Notes: generated by a model not told the origin, from the sequence alone. Counted from the stretch's first letter, positions 28,110 through 37,858 are shown. The stretch is 64,000 bases of DNA from Thiohalocapsa sp963695445 (GCA_963695445.1 CAVOGV010000061.1:124001-188000), one strand, 5' to 3'. Translations and numbers: made by a program.

Positions 28110-29080
28110 TGGACGACACTAAGAAAGTCCTGATACCGATTGCGATTGCGCTGCTGGCGCTGCTGGTCTTTGCATCGACGTTCATCGTCCAGCAGTACGA
28201 GACGGCCATCAAGTTGCGGCTCGGTGAGATTGTCGGCAGTGACTATAAACCCGGCCTGCATTTCAAGGTGCCGTTGCTGAACAACATCCTTACGTTCGAT
28301 GCCCGCATCCAGACCTTAGATTCGCGTCCGGAGCGCTTCCTGACCATCGAGAAGAAGGACGTCATCGTCGACTCGTATGCCAAATGGCGTATCAACAACG
28401 CGGCGCAATTCTTCCGTTCCACCGGCGGCGACAGCGCCCGCACCGCGCGCCTGCTGTCTGAGCGGATCAACACGAGCCTTCGCGACGAGTTCGGTAAGCG
28501 AACGATCAAGGAGGTTGTGTCAGAGGATCGCTTGGAACTCATGCAGGTGCTTACCAAGCAGGTCGATACCCAGGCGGCGGAACTTGGCGTCGAGGTGCTG
28601 GACGTGCGCGTGAAGAAGATCGACCTGCCGCCCGAGGTCAGTGAGTCAGTTTACAATCGCATGCGTGCCGAGCGTGAGCGCGTGGCCCGCGACCTGCGCG
28701 CCAAAGGATCGGAGGCGGCGGAACGCATTCGTGCCGACGCTGACAGGCAGCGTACGGTGATTGTGGCCGATGCCTATAAAGAAGCGGAAGAGACGCGCGG
28801 TAAGGGCGATGCCAAGGCCGCTGAAGTCTACGCCAATGCGTTCCAGGCGGACCCCGAGTTCTATGCCTTCTACCGAAGCCTTGACGCCTACCGCAAATCG
28901 TTCGCGGATGCCGGCAGCACGCTGGTGATTGCGCCAGATTCGGACTTCTTTAAATTCTTCAATCAGCAGTATGCAAAACCTGCCCAGGCTGCTGCGCCAC
29001 CGCAACTCGGCCTGCAACAGGACCCACAGCCTAGGCTGCGTATTGCTCCGCCGCCCGGACTCGGTTCTCGCGTTCAATAG
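28109..29080 (+). CDS. hflC: FtsH-regulator subunit HflC
   Basis: The 323-residue SPFH protein has an N-terminal membrane helix (about residues 5-25), followed by VQQYETAIKLRLGEI and FLTIEKKDVIVDSYAKWRI, then the charged coiled region RAEREVARDLRAKG-like at about 190-215. It is the partner of HflK in the FtsH-regulating complex. A gagcggaggag ribosome site lies inside the end of hflK. Transcription probably ends at the strong hairpin just after the stop. Confidence 0.97.
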   Translation: MDDTKKVLIPIAIALLALLVFASTFIVQQYETAIKLRLGEIVGSDYKPGLHFKVPLLNNILTFDARIQTLDSRPERFLTIEKKDVIVDSYAKWRINNAAQFFRSTGGDSARTARLLSERINTSLRDEFGKRTIKEVVSEDRLELMQVLTKQVDTQAAELGVEVLDVRVKKIDLPPEVSESVYNRMRAERERVARDLRAKGSEAAERIRADADRQRTVIVADAYKEAEETRGKGDAKAAEVYANAFQADPEFYAFYRSLDAYRKSFADAGSTLVIAPDSDFFKFFNQQYAKPAQAAAPPQLGLQQDPQPRLRIAPPPGLGSRVQ

Positions 29081-29094
29081 GCAGTAACTGCGAC

Positions 29095-29124
29095 GGCCCC
29101 GCATCGAGCGGGGCCTTTTCTTTT
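29095..29124 (+). terminator. Rho-independent terminator after hflC
   Basis: A perfect 8-bp stem, ggccccgc-atcga-gcggggcc, is followed by ttttctttt, 14 bases after the hflC stop. It separates the hfq-hflX-hflKC unit from DUF2065-hisZ-purA. The remaining sequence to 29409 holds no gene that I can support. Confidence 0.88.
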
Positions 29125-29409
29125 CGTGGTGATTGGCGCTATTACCCTGATTTTGAAGCATAAGCCGGAGTTCGTCTCCGTTGTTGTCGCGGCCGAGCTC
29201 ATCGTCTCTGATAGCGACCTCCGCTTCCTTCCCGCGCGGGCCCGCCGTGCCCGCTCGTCGCCTCGTAGTGTGTGCGGTACTCAACTCCCGACTGGCGTGC
29301 ATCAATAGACAATCCCACCGCCTTCTGTAATGATTCGGCGCTTTGTGGCTGCCGCAACCATCCTTGGCGGGCGGCACTCAAGTGAAGCCGGCCTATCTGG
29401 CATGATTTC

Positions 29410-29595
29410 ATGTGGCATGATTTGTTGGTCGCGTTGTCGCTGATGCTGGTAATCGAGGGCGTGACGCCATTTCTCGCCCCCGATGCCCTGCGGCGCATGC
29501 TGCTGGAGGTGTCGCGTCAGGACAATCGCAGTCTACGCATCGCCGGTTTAGCAAGTATGGTCGGCGGCGTCGGCCTGCTGTACCTGATCAACTGA
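29410..29595 (+). CDS. DUF2065 (YjeT-like) small inner-membrane protein
   Basis: The 61-residue protein has two hydrophobic helices (about residues 5-25 and 43-60) joined by FLAPDALRRMLLEVSRQDNRSLR, the DUF2065 pattern. It is commonly found between hflC and hisZ/purA, as here. The function is unknown. No strong ribosome site is visible, and the sequence tggcatgattt is directly repeated on either side of the ATG (29398-29408 and 29413-29423). Confidence 0.85.
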   Translation: MWHDLLVALSLMLVIEGVTPFLAPDALRRMLLEVSRQDNRSLRIAGLASMVGGVGLLYLIN

Positions 29596-29603
29596 AGGCG
29601 CCT

Positions 29604-30821
29604 ATGAACAACGAACGCTGGTTGTTGCCGGCCGGGATCGAGGAGGTCCTGCCGCCCGAGGCCGCCGAGATGGAGCGGTTGCGGCGGGCGTTGCTCGACC
29701 TGTATGCGGGTTGGGGCTACGAGCTGGTGATTCCGCCGTTCATCGACTATCTCGAAAGCCTGCTGACCGGCACCGGCCGTGACCTGGACCTGCGGACGTT
29801 CAAGCTAACTGATCAGCTCAGCGGTCGTCTGCTTGGGGTGCGGGCGGACATGACCCCCCAGGTGGCGCGCATCGACGCCCATCAACTGCGCCGCGATTTC
29901 CCGACACGGCTCTGCTACCTCGGTACCGTGCTGCATACGCGCACCGACGGTTTCGCCGGTACCCGCAGCCCGATGCAGATCGGCGCCGAGATCTACGGTC
30001 ACGATGGCGCCGAGAGTGACGTCGAGATCCTGCGTCTCATGGTCGCGACGCTGGAGACCGCCGGCATCGACTCCGTGTATCTCGATCTCGGGCATGTCGG
30101 TATTTTTCGCGGGCTCGCGCGGCAGGCCGGATTGAACCATGGGCAAGAGATGGCACTGTTCGATGCCCTGCAGCGTAAGGCGGTGGGCGAGGTCTCCGCG
30201 CTGATCGATCAGTGCGGGTTGAGTCGAATCGTTGGTGCCATGTTGCTGTCGCTGGCCGAGCTCAACGGCGCCGATGCGCTGGTCCGCGCGGAGAGCGCAT
30301 TGGCCGAGGCCGACGAGCCGGTCAAGACGGCGCTGGCGCGTCTGCGCCAGGTTGCCGAGGAGACCAGACGTTGGCTGCCTGATTTGCCGGTCCATTTCGA
30401 TCTGGCTGAACTGCGTGGTTACACCTACAAGACCGGCGTCGTGTTCGCGGCCTTTGTGCCCGGTTGGGGTTTGGAGATCGCGCGCGGCGGACGCTACGAT
30501 GATATCGGCCGCGTCTTCGGTCGGGCCCGACCAGCAGTCGGGTTCAGCAGCGACCTGAAGGGCCTGATTGCGCTGGCGCGCAAGCCGGCCGACGGCGATG
30601 TGTCTGGTGCCGGGCTGGCGGACGCGATTCTCGTGCCCTGGGATGCGGACCCGGTGTTACAAGCCGAGGTGCAGCGGCTGCGGGCCGCCGGCCGCCGGGT
30701 GGTGCAGCGCTTGCCTGGACAATCGATCGATCCCGCGGCGATGGGTTGTTCGCAGGTGCTGGAACCGGTCGATGGCGCTTGGCGGCTACTGCCTGTCTCC
30801 GGCTCGAACGACGGCCGATGA
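29604..30821 (+). CDS. hisZ: ATP phosphoribosyltransferase regulatory subunit HisZ
   Basis: The 405-residue HisRS paralogue lacks aminoacylation activity and activates short-form HisG in histidine synthesis. Motifs are PPFIDYLESLLTG, the class II core DMTPQVARI, TRLCYLGTVLHTR and ARGGRYDDIG. It starts 8 bases after DUF2065. The downstream purA completes the common DUF2065-hisZ-purA arrangement. Confidence 0.96.
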   Translation: MNNERWLLPAGIEEVLPPEAAEMERLRRALLDLYAGWGYELVIPPFIDYLESLLTGTGRDLDLRTFKLTDQLSGRLLGVRADMTPQVARIDAHQLRRDFPTRLCYLGTVLHTRTDGFAGTRSPMQIGAEIYGHDGAESDVEILRLMVATLETAGIDSVYLDLGHVGIFRGLARQAGLNHGQEMALFDALQRKAVGEVSALIDQCGLSRIVGAMLLSLAELNGADALVRAESALAEADEPVKTALARLRQVAEETRRWLPDLPVHFDLAELRGYTYKTGVVFAAFVPGWGLEIARGGRYDDIGRVFGRARPAVGFSSDLKGLIALARKPADGDVSGAGLADAILVPWDADPVLQAEVQRLRAAGRRVVQRLPGQSIDPAAMGCSQVLEPVDGAWRLLPVSGSNDGR

Positions 30822-30882
30822 ACGGTCGATGCAGGTTCGGCAGAACAAGGCAGAACAATGATTAGTGGAGTATGAGGACAAG

Positions 30883-32178
30883 ATGGGTAAGAACGTAGTC
30901 GTGATCGGCGCCCAATGGGGTGACGAGGGTAAGGGTAAGGTCGTCGACTTGCTGACCGAGCAGGCCGCCGCGGTGGTGCGCTTCCAGGGCGGACACAATG
31001 CCGGACATACGCTGGTCATCGATGGTGAGCAGACGATCCTGCACCTGATCCCGTCGGGCATCCTGCACGACGGCGTGTGCTGCATGATCGGCAACGGCGT
31101 CGTGCTGTCGCCTCAGGCGCTGTTGTCCGAGGTCGAGACACTGGAGGCGCGCGGTGTTCCGGTGCGCGAGCGGTTACGCATCAGCCCCGCGTGCGCGCTG
31201 ATCCTGCCTTATCACATCGCGCTGGACCAAGCTCGGGAACGGGCGCGCGGCAACAATGCCATCGGTACTACGGGCCGTGGGATCGGACCCGCCTACGAGG
31301 ACAAGATCGCCCGTCGTGGTCTTCGCCTCGGGGAGCTGCTCGACCCGGCGCACTTCGAGCAGCGTCTGCGCGAGGTGATGGAGTATCACAACTTCGCGCT
31401 GCAGCATTATTTCAAGACCGACCCGGTGGACATCTCCGCGACGCTGGATGAGGCGTTGCAGCAGGCGGAGCAGATCAGGCCCATGGTGGCGGACGTCGTG
31501 GCCCTGTTGCACAGCCTGCGCGAGGAGGGTGCCAATATCCTGTTCGAGGGCGCCCAGGGGGCGCTGCTCGACATCGATCATGGCACCTATCCCTTCGTGA
31601 CCTCGTCCACCACCACCGCCGGCGGCGCCGCCAGCGGCAGCGGCGTCGGCCCGTGCGATCTGGATTACATCCTCGGTATCGTCAAGGCCTACACCACGCG
31701 CGTCGGCGGCGGACCTTTTCCGACCGAGTTGTTCGATGCGGATGGCGACCGCCTCGGCAAGCAGGGCCACGAGTTCGGTGCGACCACGGGCCGCAAGCGC
31801 CGTTGCGGCTGGCTCGACATGGTGGCGCTGCGGCGTTCGTTCGTGATCAACAGTATCTCCGGGTTGTGCATCACCAAGCTCGACGTGCTCGACGGCATGG
31901 AAACGCTCCGCATCTGCACCGCCTACGAGCTCGATGGCCAGGTGCTGTCCGCGCCGCCGGTGGACGCCGGCGCACTGGCACGCTGCAAGCCGAGATTCAT
32001 CGAGTTGCCGGGCTGGAGCGAGTCCACCGTCGGCACCGGCTCTCTGGATGCGCTGCCGCAACAGGCTCGCGACTATCTGGCCAAAATCGAAGAACTTGGT
32101 GGTGTGCCGATCGACGTGGTCTCGACTGGGCCAGATCGTAGCCAGACACTGATCCTGCGTCATCCGTTCGCAGACTGA
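30883..32178 (+). CDS. purA: Adenylosuccinate synthetase
   Basis: The 431-residue enzyme makes adenylosuccinate from IMP, aspartate and GTP. Motifs are IGAQWGDEGKGKVVD at the N-terminus, GGHNAGHTLV, TTGRGIGPAYEDK, the IMP-binding QGALLDIDHGTYPFVTSS and the GTP-binding TTGRKRRCGWLD. ATG 30883 is preceded by gagg; the GTG at 30865 would add six residues and is less likely. The gene is intact. Confidence 0.98.
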   Translation: MGKNVVVIGAQWGDEGKGKVVDLLTEQAAAVVRFQGGHNAGHTLVIDGEQTILHLIPSGILHDGVCCMIGNGVVLSPQALLSEVETLEARGVPVRERLRISPACALILPYHIALDQARERARGNNAIGTTGRGIGPAYEDKIARRGLRLGELLDPAHFEQRLREVMEYHNFALQHYFKTDPVDISATLDEALQQAEQIRPMVADVVALLHSLREEGANILFEGAQGALLDIDHGTYPFVTSSTTTAGGAASGSGVGPCDLDYILGIVKAYTTRVGGGPFPTELFDADGDRLGKQGHEFGATTGRKRRCGWLDMVALRRSFVINSISGLCITKLDVLDGMETLRICTAYELDGQVLSAPPVDAGALARCKPRFIELPGWSESTVGTGSLDALPQQARDYLAKIEELGGVPIDVVSTGPDRSQTLILRHPFAD

Positions 32179-32309
32179 CCGCGGCCCGCGCCTGTCCCCT
32201 GATCTCGCGGCGGCTGATTGCTTGGACGTTGGGCTGCCCGCGATTGCCCACCCGATCGCGCGCATCCAGGGCGGCGAACAAGAGTACAAGACGAAAGGAG
32301 CAGAGCGAC

Positions 32310-32558
32310 ATGAACGAGAGCGACCTGGTCATTGAAAGTCTGCGCCTGATGGGCATCGGCATGGGGATCGTGTTCAGTTTTCTGATGCTCCTGGTCGGTC
32401 TTCTGCGGGTTATGTCCTGGCTCGCGCTGAAGATCGCACCCGCCGAGACACCCCAGATGGCGGTGCCTGCCGCGAGCCTGGCCCCCGCAACGCAGGAAGC
32501 AGACGACCTGATCGCCGTGATCTCCGCCGCCATCGCGCGCTACCGCAGCCGAGGCTGA
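32310..32558 (+). CDS. oadG: Oxaloacetate decarboxylase gamma subunit (OadG-like)
   Basis: The 82-residue protein has one N-terminal membrane helix (GIGMGIVFSFLMLLVGLLRVM) and a polar C-terminal tail containing EADDLIAVISAAIARYR. This is the size and layout of OadG, which anchors the soluble alpha subunit to the membrane beta subunit of the sodium pump. aaaggag precedes the ATG. It is the first gene of an oadG-oadA-oadB operon. Confidence 0.9.
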   Translation: MNESDLVIESLRLMGIGMGIVFSFLMLLVGLLRVMSWLALKIAPAETPQMAVPAASLAPATQEADDLIAVISAAIARYRSRG

Positions 32559-32640
32559 GACCCCTGGTCGGCTCCATGCCGGCGTGTTCGGCCTCCCCGC
32601 AACCACTGCCCTCACCAAGCAACGTTCCAGAGACGTGCCC

Positions 32641-34455
32641 ATGAATCACAATACTCCCCTCGGTATCACCGACGTCGTGCTGCGCGACGCCCATCAATCC
32701 CTGCTCGCGACGCGCATGCGCATTGACGACATGCTGCCCATCGCCGAAAAGCTCGACAGCGTTGGCTATTGGTCTCTGGAGACTTGGGGTGGCGCCACGT
32801 TCGATGCCTGCATCCGCTATCTAGGCGAAGACCCGTGGGAGCGTCTGCGGCGATTGAAGGCGGCCATGCCGAAGACGCCGCAGCAGATGCTGCTGCGGGG
32901 GCAAAACCTGCTCGGCTACCGGCACTATGCGGACGATGTGGTGGACAAGTTTGTCGAGCGCGCCGCGGCCAACGGCATCGGCGTCTTTCGCATCTTCGAC
33001 GCCATGAACGATCTGCGCAACCTGGAGCAATCGGTGCGCGCGACACTGGCGACGGATGCGCACGCCCAAGGCACCATGTCCTACACCGTCAGTCCGGTGC
33101 ACAACATGGACTACTGGCTGGACATGGGACGCCGTCTTGAGGACCTTGGCTGCCACTCGATCTGCATCAAGGACATGGCCGGTTTGCTACGTCCTTATGT
33201 GGCCGAGGAGCTGGTCACGCGACTGAAGGAGACCTGCGCGATCCCCATCGCGATGCAGTGCCATGCCACCACGGGGCTGAGTACTTCAACCATCGTCAAG
33301 GCGGCGGAGGCCGGCATCGACATGGTCGACACCGCCATCTCCTCCATGAGCATGACCTACGGGCATTCGCCGACCGAGTCGGTCGTCGCGATCCTGCAGG
33401 GCACGCCGCGAGATACCGGTCTTGACCTGCTTCTGTTGGAAGAGATCGCCGCCTACTTCCGCGAGGTGCGTAAGAAGTACGCCCGCTTCGAAGGCTCGTT
33501 GAAGGGCGTCGATTCGCGCATCCTGGTCGCGCAGGTGCCCGGTGGCATGCTGACCAACATGGAAAACCAGCTGCGTGAGCAGGGCGCGGAGGATCGGCTC
33601 GACGAGGTGTTGGAGGAGATTCCAAAGGTCCGCGAAGACCTTGGCTTTATCGCGCTGGTGACGCCCACCTCGCAGATCGTCGGTAGTCAGTCGGTGCTGA
33701 ACGTGCTCATGGGCGAGCGCTACAAGAGCATCACCAACGAGACCGCCGGCGTGCTAAAGGGCGCGTACGGCTCGACGCCGGCACCGGTGAACAAGGAACT
33801 GCAGGCGCGCGTGCTGGCCGATGGCGAGGAGCCGATCACCTGCCGACCGGCGGACAATCTGAGTCCGGAGATCGACAGGCTGACCGAAGAGTTGGAAGGC
33901 ATTGCTGGCGAACGCAAGCTCGATCTGGCCGAGGACGTCGTCGACGACGTGCTGACCTACGCGATGTTTCCCCAGGTGGGTCTCAAGTTCCTCGAGAACC
34001 GCAACAATCCGGCCGTGTTCGAGCCCCCACCTTGGCTGATCGAGGACAAGCCCGCGGCTGTCGCCGCCCAGACCGTCCCGGCGGCGCCTGTTCCCGTCTC
34101 GGGTCCGGAGTCCTATCGGGTGGAGGTCAACGGCAAGAGCTACGATGTGCGTGTCTCGCCCAAGGGTGCGGTCGAGACCGTTTCCGCTGGGGCGCCAACG
34201 CCCGAATCGGCCCCGGCATCTGCCCCGGTGCCGGCCGCGGAGGCACGCGTGATCGAGTCGCCACTGGCGGGCAACATCGTCAAGATCAACGTCGGGCTCG
34301 GTCAACGCGTTGCCAGTGGCGATGTCGTGGTCGTGCTCGAGGCCATGAAGATGGAGACCGAGGTGCGCTCGCCGTCGGCCGGCAGTGTGACCGAGATTCG
34401 CATCAAGGAAGGCGACGCGGTCGGCCTCGGTGCCGCCTTGTTGGTCTTGGGCTGA
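32641..34455 (+). CDS. oadA: Oxaloacetate decarboxylase alpha subunit, biotin carrier
   Basis: The 604-residue protein (start 32641) has a carboxyltransferase TIM-barrel domain with VLRDAHQSLLATRMR, KDMAGLLRPYVAEEL and CHATTGLSTS, a conserved pyruvate-carboxylase-like middle domain, an Ala/Pro-rich linker, and a C-terminal biotinyl domain with VLEAMKMETEV, whose second-motif lysine carries biotin. It transfers CO2 from oxaloacetate to biotin, and the beta subunit then decarboxylates carboxybiotin coupled to Na+ export. A related possibility is methylmalonyl-CoA decarboxylase, but the OadA-type alpha subunit favours oxaloacetate. Confidence 0.94.
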   Translation: MNHNTPLGITDVVLRDAHQSLLATRMRIDDMLPIAEKLDSVGYWSLETWGGATFDACIRYLGEDPWERLRRLKAAMPKTPQQMLLRGQNLLGYRHYADDVVDKFVERAAANGIGVFRIFDAMNDLRNLEQSVRATLATDAHAQGTMSYTVSPVHNMDYWLDMGRRLEDLGCHSICIKDMAGLLRPYVAEELVTRLKETCAIPIAMQCHATTGLSTSTIVKAAEAGIDMVDTAISSMSMTYGHSPTESVVAILQGTPRDTGLDLLLLEEIAAYFREVRKKYARFEGSLKGVDSRILVAQVPGGMLTNMENQLREQGAEDRLDEVLEEIPKVREDLGFIALVTPTSQIVGSQSVLNVLMGERYKSITNETAGVLKGAYGSTPAPVNKELQARVLADGEEPITCRPADNLSPEIDRLTEELEGIAGERKLDLAEDVVDDVLTYAMFPQVGLKFLENRNNPAVFEPPPWLIEDKPAAVAAQTVPAAPVPVSGPESYRVEVNGKSYDVRVSPKGAVETVSAGAPTPESAPASAPVPAAEARVIESPLAGNIVKINVGLGQRVASGDVVVVLEAMKMETEVRSPSAGSVTEIRIKEGDAVGLGAALLVLG

Positions 34456-34470
34456 TCGGGGGCCGATCAG

Positions 34471-35607
34471 ATGGAAGAGATCCTCAAACTCTGGCAATCC
34501 ATGGGGATCGCCAACATGGAGTGGGGCCAGCTGTTGATGATGGCTGTCGGTGGCGGTCTGATCTATCTGGCGATCGCGAAAAAGTTCGAACCCTTGCTGC
34601 TGGTGCCGATCGGTTTCGGTGCCGTGCTCAGCAACATCCCGGTGGCCGGCATTGGCGGCCACGACGGCATGATCGGCATGATTTACGAGGTAGGTGTCGA
34701 GACCGGCATCTTCCCGCTGCTGATTTTCATGGGCGTTGGGGCGTTGACGGATTTCGGTGCGCTGATCGCGCGGCCGTCGACACTGCTGCTCGGTGCCGCC
34801 GCTCAGTTCGGTATCTTCGCCACGCTGATCGGCGCGGTTGCGCTCAACTTCGTTCCAGGCTTTGAATTCACGCTGCAGGATGCCTCCGCCATTGCGATCA
34901 TCGGCGGCGCGGACGGTCCGACCGCTATCTTCCTGGCGTCGCGACTGGCGCCTGATCTGCTGGGTGCGATTGCCGTCGCCGCTTACTCCTACATGGCGCT
35001 GGTGCCCATCATCCAGCCGCCGATCATGCGCGCGCTGACCACCAAGAAGGAGCGCGCGGTGGTGATGCAGCAAATGCGACCCGTGTCGCAATTGGAGCGC
35101 ATCCTGTTCCCGATCGTCGTGCTGCTGCTGTGCGCGGCGCTACTGCCATCGGCGGCGCCGCTGATTGGCATGTTGACCTTCGGCAACTTGCTGCGCGAAT
35201 CTGGCGTTGTTGAACGGCTGAGCCGGGCGGCCCAGAACGAGATCATCAACATCGTCACCATCATGCTCGGCCTGGCCGTCGGCTCCAAGCTCTCCGCCGA
35301 CAAGTTCTTGGCCGTGGAGACACTGGGCATCCTGGTGCTCGGTGCGCTCGCTTTCTGCATTGGCACCGCGGCCGGCGTGATCATGGGCAAGATCATGTAC
35401 CGGGTGACCGGCGGCAAGGTGAACCCCTTGATCGGCGCGGCCGGGGTCTCGGCGGTGCCCATGGCGGCACGCGTGGTGAACAAGGTCGGACTCGAAGAGG
35501 ATCATCACAACTTTCTGCTCATGCATGCCATGGGGCCGAACGTGGCCGGCGTGATCGGGTCCGCGGTCGCAGCGGGAGTGCTGTTGGCGCTGACGGGTAA
35601 TCCGTAG
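34471..35607 (+). CDS. oadB: Oxaloacetate decarboxylase beta subunit, sodium pump
   Basis: This 378-residue polytopic membrane protein has the family hallmarks IIGGADGPTAIFLASRLAPDL, NPLIGAAGVSAVPMAARVV and HNFLLMHAMGPNVAGVIGSA. It decarboxylates carboxybiotin and exports Na+. It begins 15 bases after oadA. The complex can either consume oxaloacetate to build a sodium gradient or run in reverse for anaplerosis; the sequence does not tell which. Confidence 0.96.
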   Translation: MEEILKLWQSMGIANMEWGQLLMMAVGGGLIYLAIAKKFEPLLLVPIGFGAVLSNIPVAGIGGHDGMIGMIYEVGVETGIFPLLIFMGVGALTDFGALIARPSTLLLGAAAQFGIFATLIGAVALNFVPGFEFTLQDASAIAIIGGADGPTAIFLASRLAPDLLGAIAVAAYSYMALVPIIQPPIMRALTTKKERAVVMQQMRPVSQLERILFPIVVLLLCAALLPSAAPLIGMLTFGNLLRESGVVERLSRAAQNEIINIVTIMLGLAVGSKLSADKFLAVETLGILVLGALAFCIGTAAGVIMGKIMYRVTGGKVNPLIGAAGVSAVPMAARVVNKVGLEEDHHNFLLMHAMGPNVAGVIGSAVAAGVLLALTGNP

Positions 35608-35681
35608 CATCGTCGCGGCCCGGATCAGCATCGCTATCGGCGTTGACATAAACTGCCCTCAACATCTATATTGGCGGGCTT

Positions 35682-36329
35682 ATGTCCGAGCCGATGTCAG
35701 AGCCGTTACCGGAGTTGCTCGACCCGCGCAGGGCGGTCGCGCTAGGCTCCTCTTTTGAGGGTCGGATGGAGATCGCGCGGCTGTCGAGACTGCGGCCGTT
35801 GCTAGCGTCGACGGAAGGTTCGGTGGGCTACCGACTCAGCTTCGGCAAGGACGAGCGAGGTTACGGCGTCGTCACTGGACGGGTGGTCGGCGAATTGCGC
35901 TTGCGCTGTCAGCGCTGTAATGATGCGATGATCTTGCCGGTCGACAGCGCATTATCGCTGGCACTGACTGAGGGTCTCGACGAGGCTGGCGCGCTGCCCG
36001 ACGACTATGATCCGCTGCTGCTGGACGGGCGGCTGATGCGCTCAAGCGAGCTGATCGAAGATGAATTGCTGTTGGCCGTGCCGGTTGTTCCTCGTCACCC
36101 TGAAGGCAGTTGCGAGGCGCCGCTGTTTGGACCGCCCCACTGCGAGCGTGTCGGGGGAGACGGACGAGAGGCCGCGGGCATGCGCATGACGTCCCAACGC
36201 AGGGCGAAAGTCGAGCCCGAGATCGCTCCTGGGCTACAGCGGGAAGAGCAGCCGGTATCGCAGACCGAATCCGAACGTCCGAACCCGTTCGCAGCGCTCG
36301 CCGCGTTGCGTCGGGACCGGAACAAGTAA
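35682..36329 (+). CDS. yceD: YceD/DUF177 protein
   Basis: The 215-residue protein contains the DUF177 region with GELRLRCQRCNDAMILPVD and LIEDELLLAVPVVPRHPEG, including the CxxC and LLxxP signatures. YceD homologues affect 23S rRNA accumulation and almost always precede rpmF, as here. The C-terminal third is longer than usual and polar, ending FAALAALRRDRNK, the common terminus. Alternative starts at 35682 and 35694 differ by four residues. Confidence 0.9.
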   Translation: MSEPMSEPLPELLDPRRAVALGSSFEGRMEIARLSRLRPLLASTEGSVGYRLSFGKDERGYGVVTGRVVGELRLRCQRCNDAMILPVDSALSLALTEGLDEAGALPDDYDPLLLDGRLMRSSELIEDELLLAVPVVPRHPEGSCEAPLFGPPHCERVGGDGREAAGMRMTSQRRAKVEPEIAPGLQREEQPVSQTESERPNPFAALAALRRDRNK

Positions 36330-36365
36330 AACGAACGCGAATCAGACGGAAACGCGGAGACTAAA

Positions 36366-36542
36366 ATGGCCGTTCAACAGAACAGAAAGACGCCGTCCAA
36401 GCGCGGCATGCGTCGCTCCCATGACGCGCTGTCGAAACCGACCCTGTCGGAGGACCCTACCAGCGGCGAACTTCATCGTCGCCATCACGTGACGCCCGAC
36501 GGTTTCTACCGCGGCCGCAAGATCATCGACAAGGCCGACTGA
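36366..36542 (+). CDS. rpmF: 50S ribosomal protein L32
   Basis: This 58-residue basic protein reads MAVQQNRKTPSKRGMRRSHD at the start and ends RGRKIIDKAD, with the L32 signature QNRKTPSKRGMRRSHDAL and the SGELHRRHHVTPDGFYRGRK block. It lies between yceD and plsX in the universal order. The gene is intact. About 270 bases without a recognisable gene separate it from plsX. Confidence 0.97.
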   Translation: MAVQQNRKTPSKRGMRRSHDALSKPTLSEDPTSGELHRRHHVTPDGFYRGRKIIDKAD

Positions 36543-36814
36543 ATCCATTCCTGTCCGTACTGCGTTCCACACGGACTGACTCCCCCGCACCCGTTCTCGG
36601 ACCGTCGTCAACCACTCGCAGTCTCGGCCTCCGGCATCTCATCGCCGGTGCTCGGGTGCCTGGTGAATGACTACCGAGCCGGCATGGTCCGATGTGCGGA
36701 CGACGGCGTCCGGAAGCGGTTGGCAGAAACAGCTCTCGTGATCCGACGGCGCACCAGCTGAGTCTTGCGGGACAGGGTACGACACATGGTACGGGCACAG
36801 ACAGGAGCGCGTAA

Positions 36815-37858
36815 ATGGGCCGACGTCTAACCATCGCCCTCGACGCCATGGGCGGCGACCACGGGACTGATGCCGCTGTCCCGGCGGCGTTCGGCTACCT
36901 TGATCGCTCCCGCGACGTCGACCTGATTCTGGTCGGTCGGCAGGATGTGCTCGATCCGCTGCTTGACGCCGGCAACTTGCCGGTCGAGGCTCGGCGCCGC
37001 GTTCGGGTGCACCATGCGTCCCAGGTGGTCGACATGGACGAAGCGCCGTCGAAGGCGCTGCGCGGCAAGAAGGATTCGTCGATGCGCGTCGCCATCGACC
37101 TGGTGAAATCGGGCGACGCCGATGCCTGCGTCAGCGCTGGCAATACCGGTGCCTTGATGGCGACAGCACGTTTTGTGCTTAAGACCCTCCCGCACGTGGA
37201 TCGGCCGGCCATCATCAGCGCCATTCCGTCCATTAGCGGCTGCACGCACATGCTCGATCTTGGCGCCAACGTCGATTGCAGCGCGGCGCAGCTCTTCCAG
37301 TTCGCGGTGATGGGCAGCGAGCTGGTGCGCGCCGTCCAAGGCGTCGCGCAGCCCACCGTCGGTCTGTTGAACATCGGAGAGGAAGAGATCAAAGGCAACG
37401 ACCAGGTGCGGCAGGCCCACGAGTTGATTCTCGCAAGCTCGCTGAACTATGTCGGCTATGTCGAGGGCGACGACATTTACATGGGCGGTGTTGATGTGGT
37501 CGTCGCGGACGGATTCGTTGGCAACGTCGCACTGAAGAGTAGCGAAGGTGTCGCCAAGCTGATGGCGCACATGTTGGGGCAGCACTTCCGCAAGAATCTG
37601 CTGACCCGGATCGCGGCGCTGGTGGCGCTGCCGGTCTTGAAGTCATTCAAACGCGATGTCGATCCGCGCCAGTATAACGGTGCCAGCCTTGTGGGACTGC
37701 GCGGCATTGTCGTCAAGAGCCACGGTGGCGCCGATCAGTTTGCCTTTGGGCAAGCCATACACATTGCTGAAAAGGAGATCCACGCCAATGTCATCGAACG
37801 CATCGAGCACGAGGTGAGCGCACACCTCGGCGACTGGCGTGAAAGGGCGATGGCGTGA
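36815..37858 (+). CDS. plsX: Phosphate acyltransferase PlsX
   Basis: The 347-residue protein makes acyl-phosphate from acyl-ACP for phospholipid synthesis. It has IALDAMGGDHG at the N-terminus, VSAGNTGALMA, LGANVDCSAAQL and NIGEEEIKGND, with VVADGFVGNVALKSSEG further on. A gacaggag ribosome site precedes the ATG. Its end overlaps the fabH GTG start by four bases, coupling the two. Confidence 0.97.
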   Translation: MGRRLTIALDAMGGDHGTDAAVPAAFGYLDRSRDVDLILVGRQDVLDPLLDAGNLPVEARRRVRVHHASQVVDMDEAPSKALRGKKDSSMRVAIDLVKSGDADACVSAGNTGALMATARFVLKTLPHVDRPAIISAIPSISGCTHMLDLGANVDCSAAQLFQFAVMGSELVRAVQGVAQPTVGLLNIGEEEIKGNDQVRQAHELILASSLNYVGYVEGDDIYMGGVDVVVADGFVGNVALKSSEGVAKLMAHMLGQHFRKNLLTRIAALVALPVLKSFKRDVDPRQYNGASLVGLRGIVVKSHGGADQFAFGQAIHIAEKEIHANVIERIEHEVSAHLGDWRERAMA

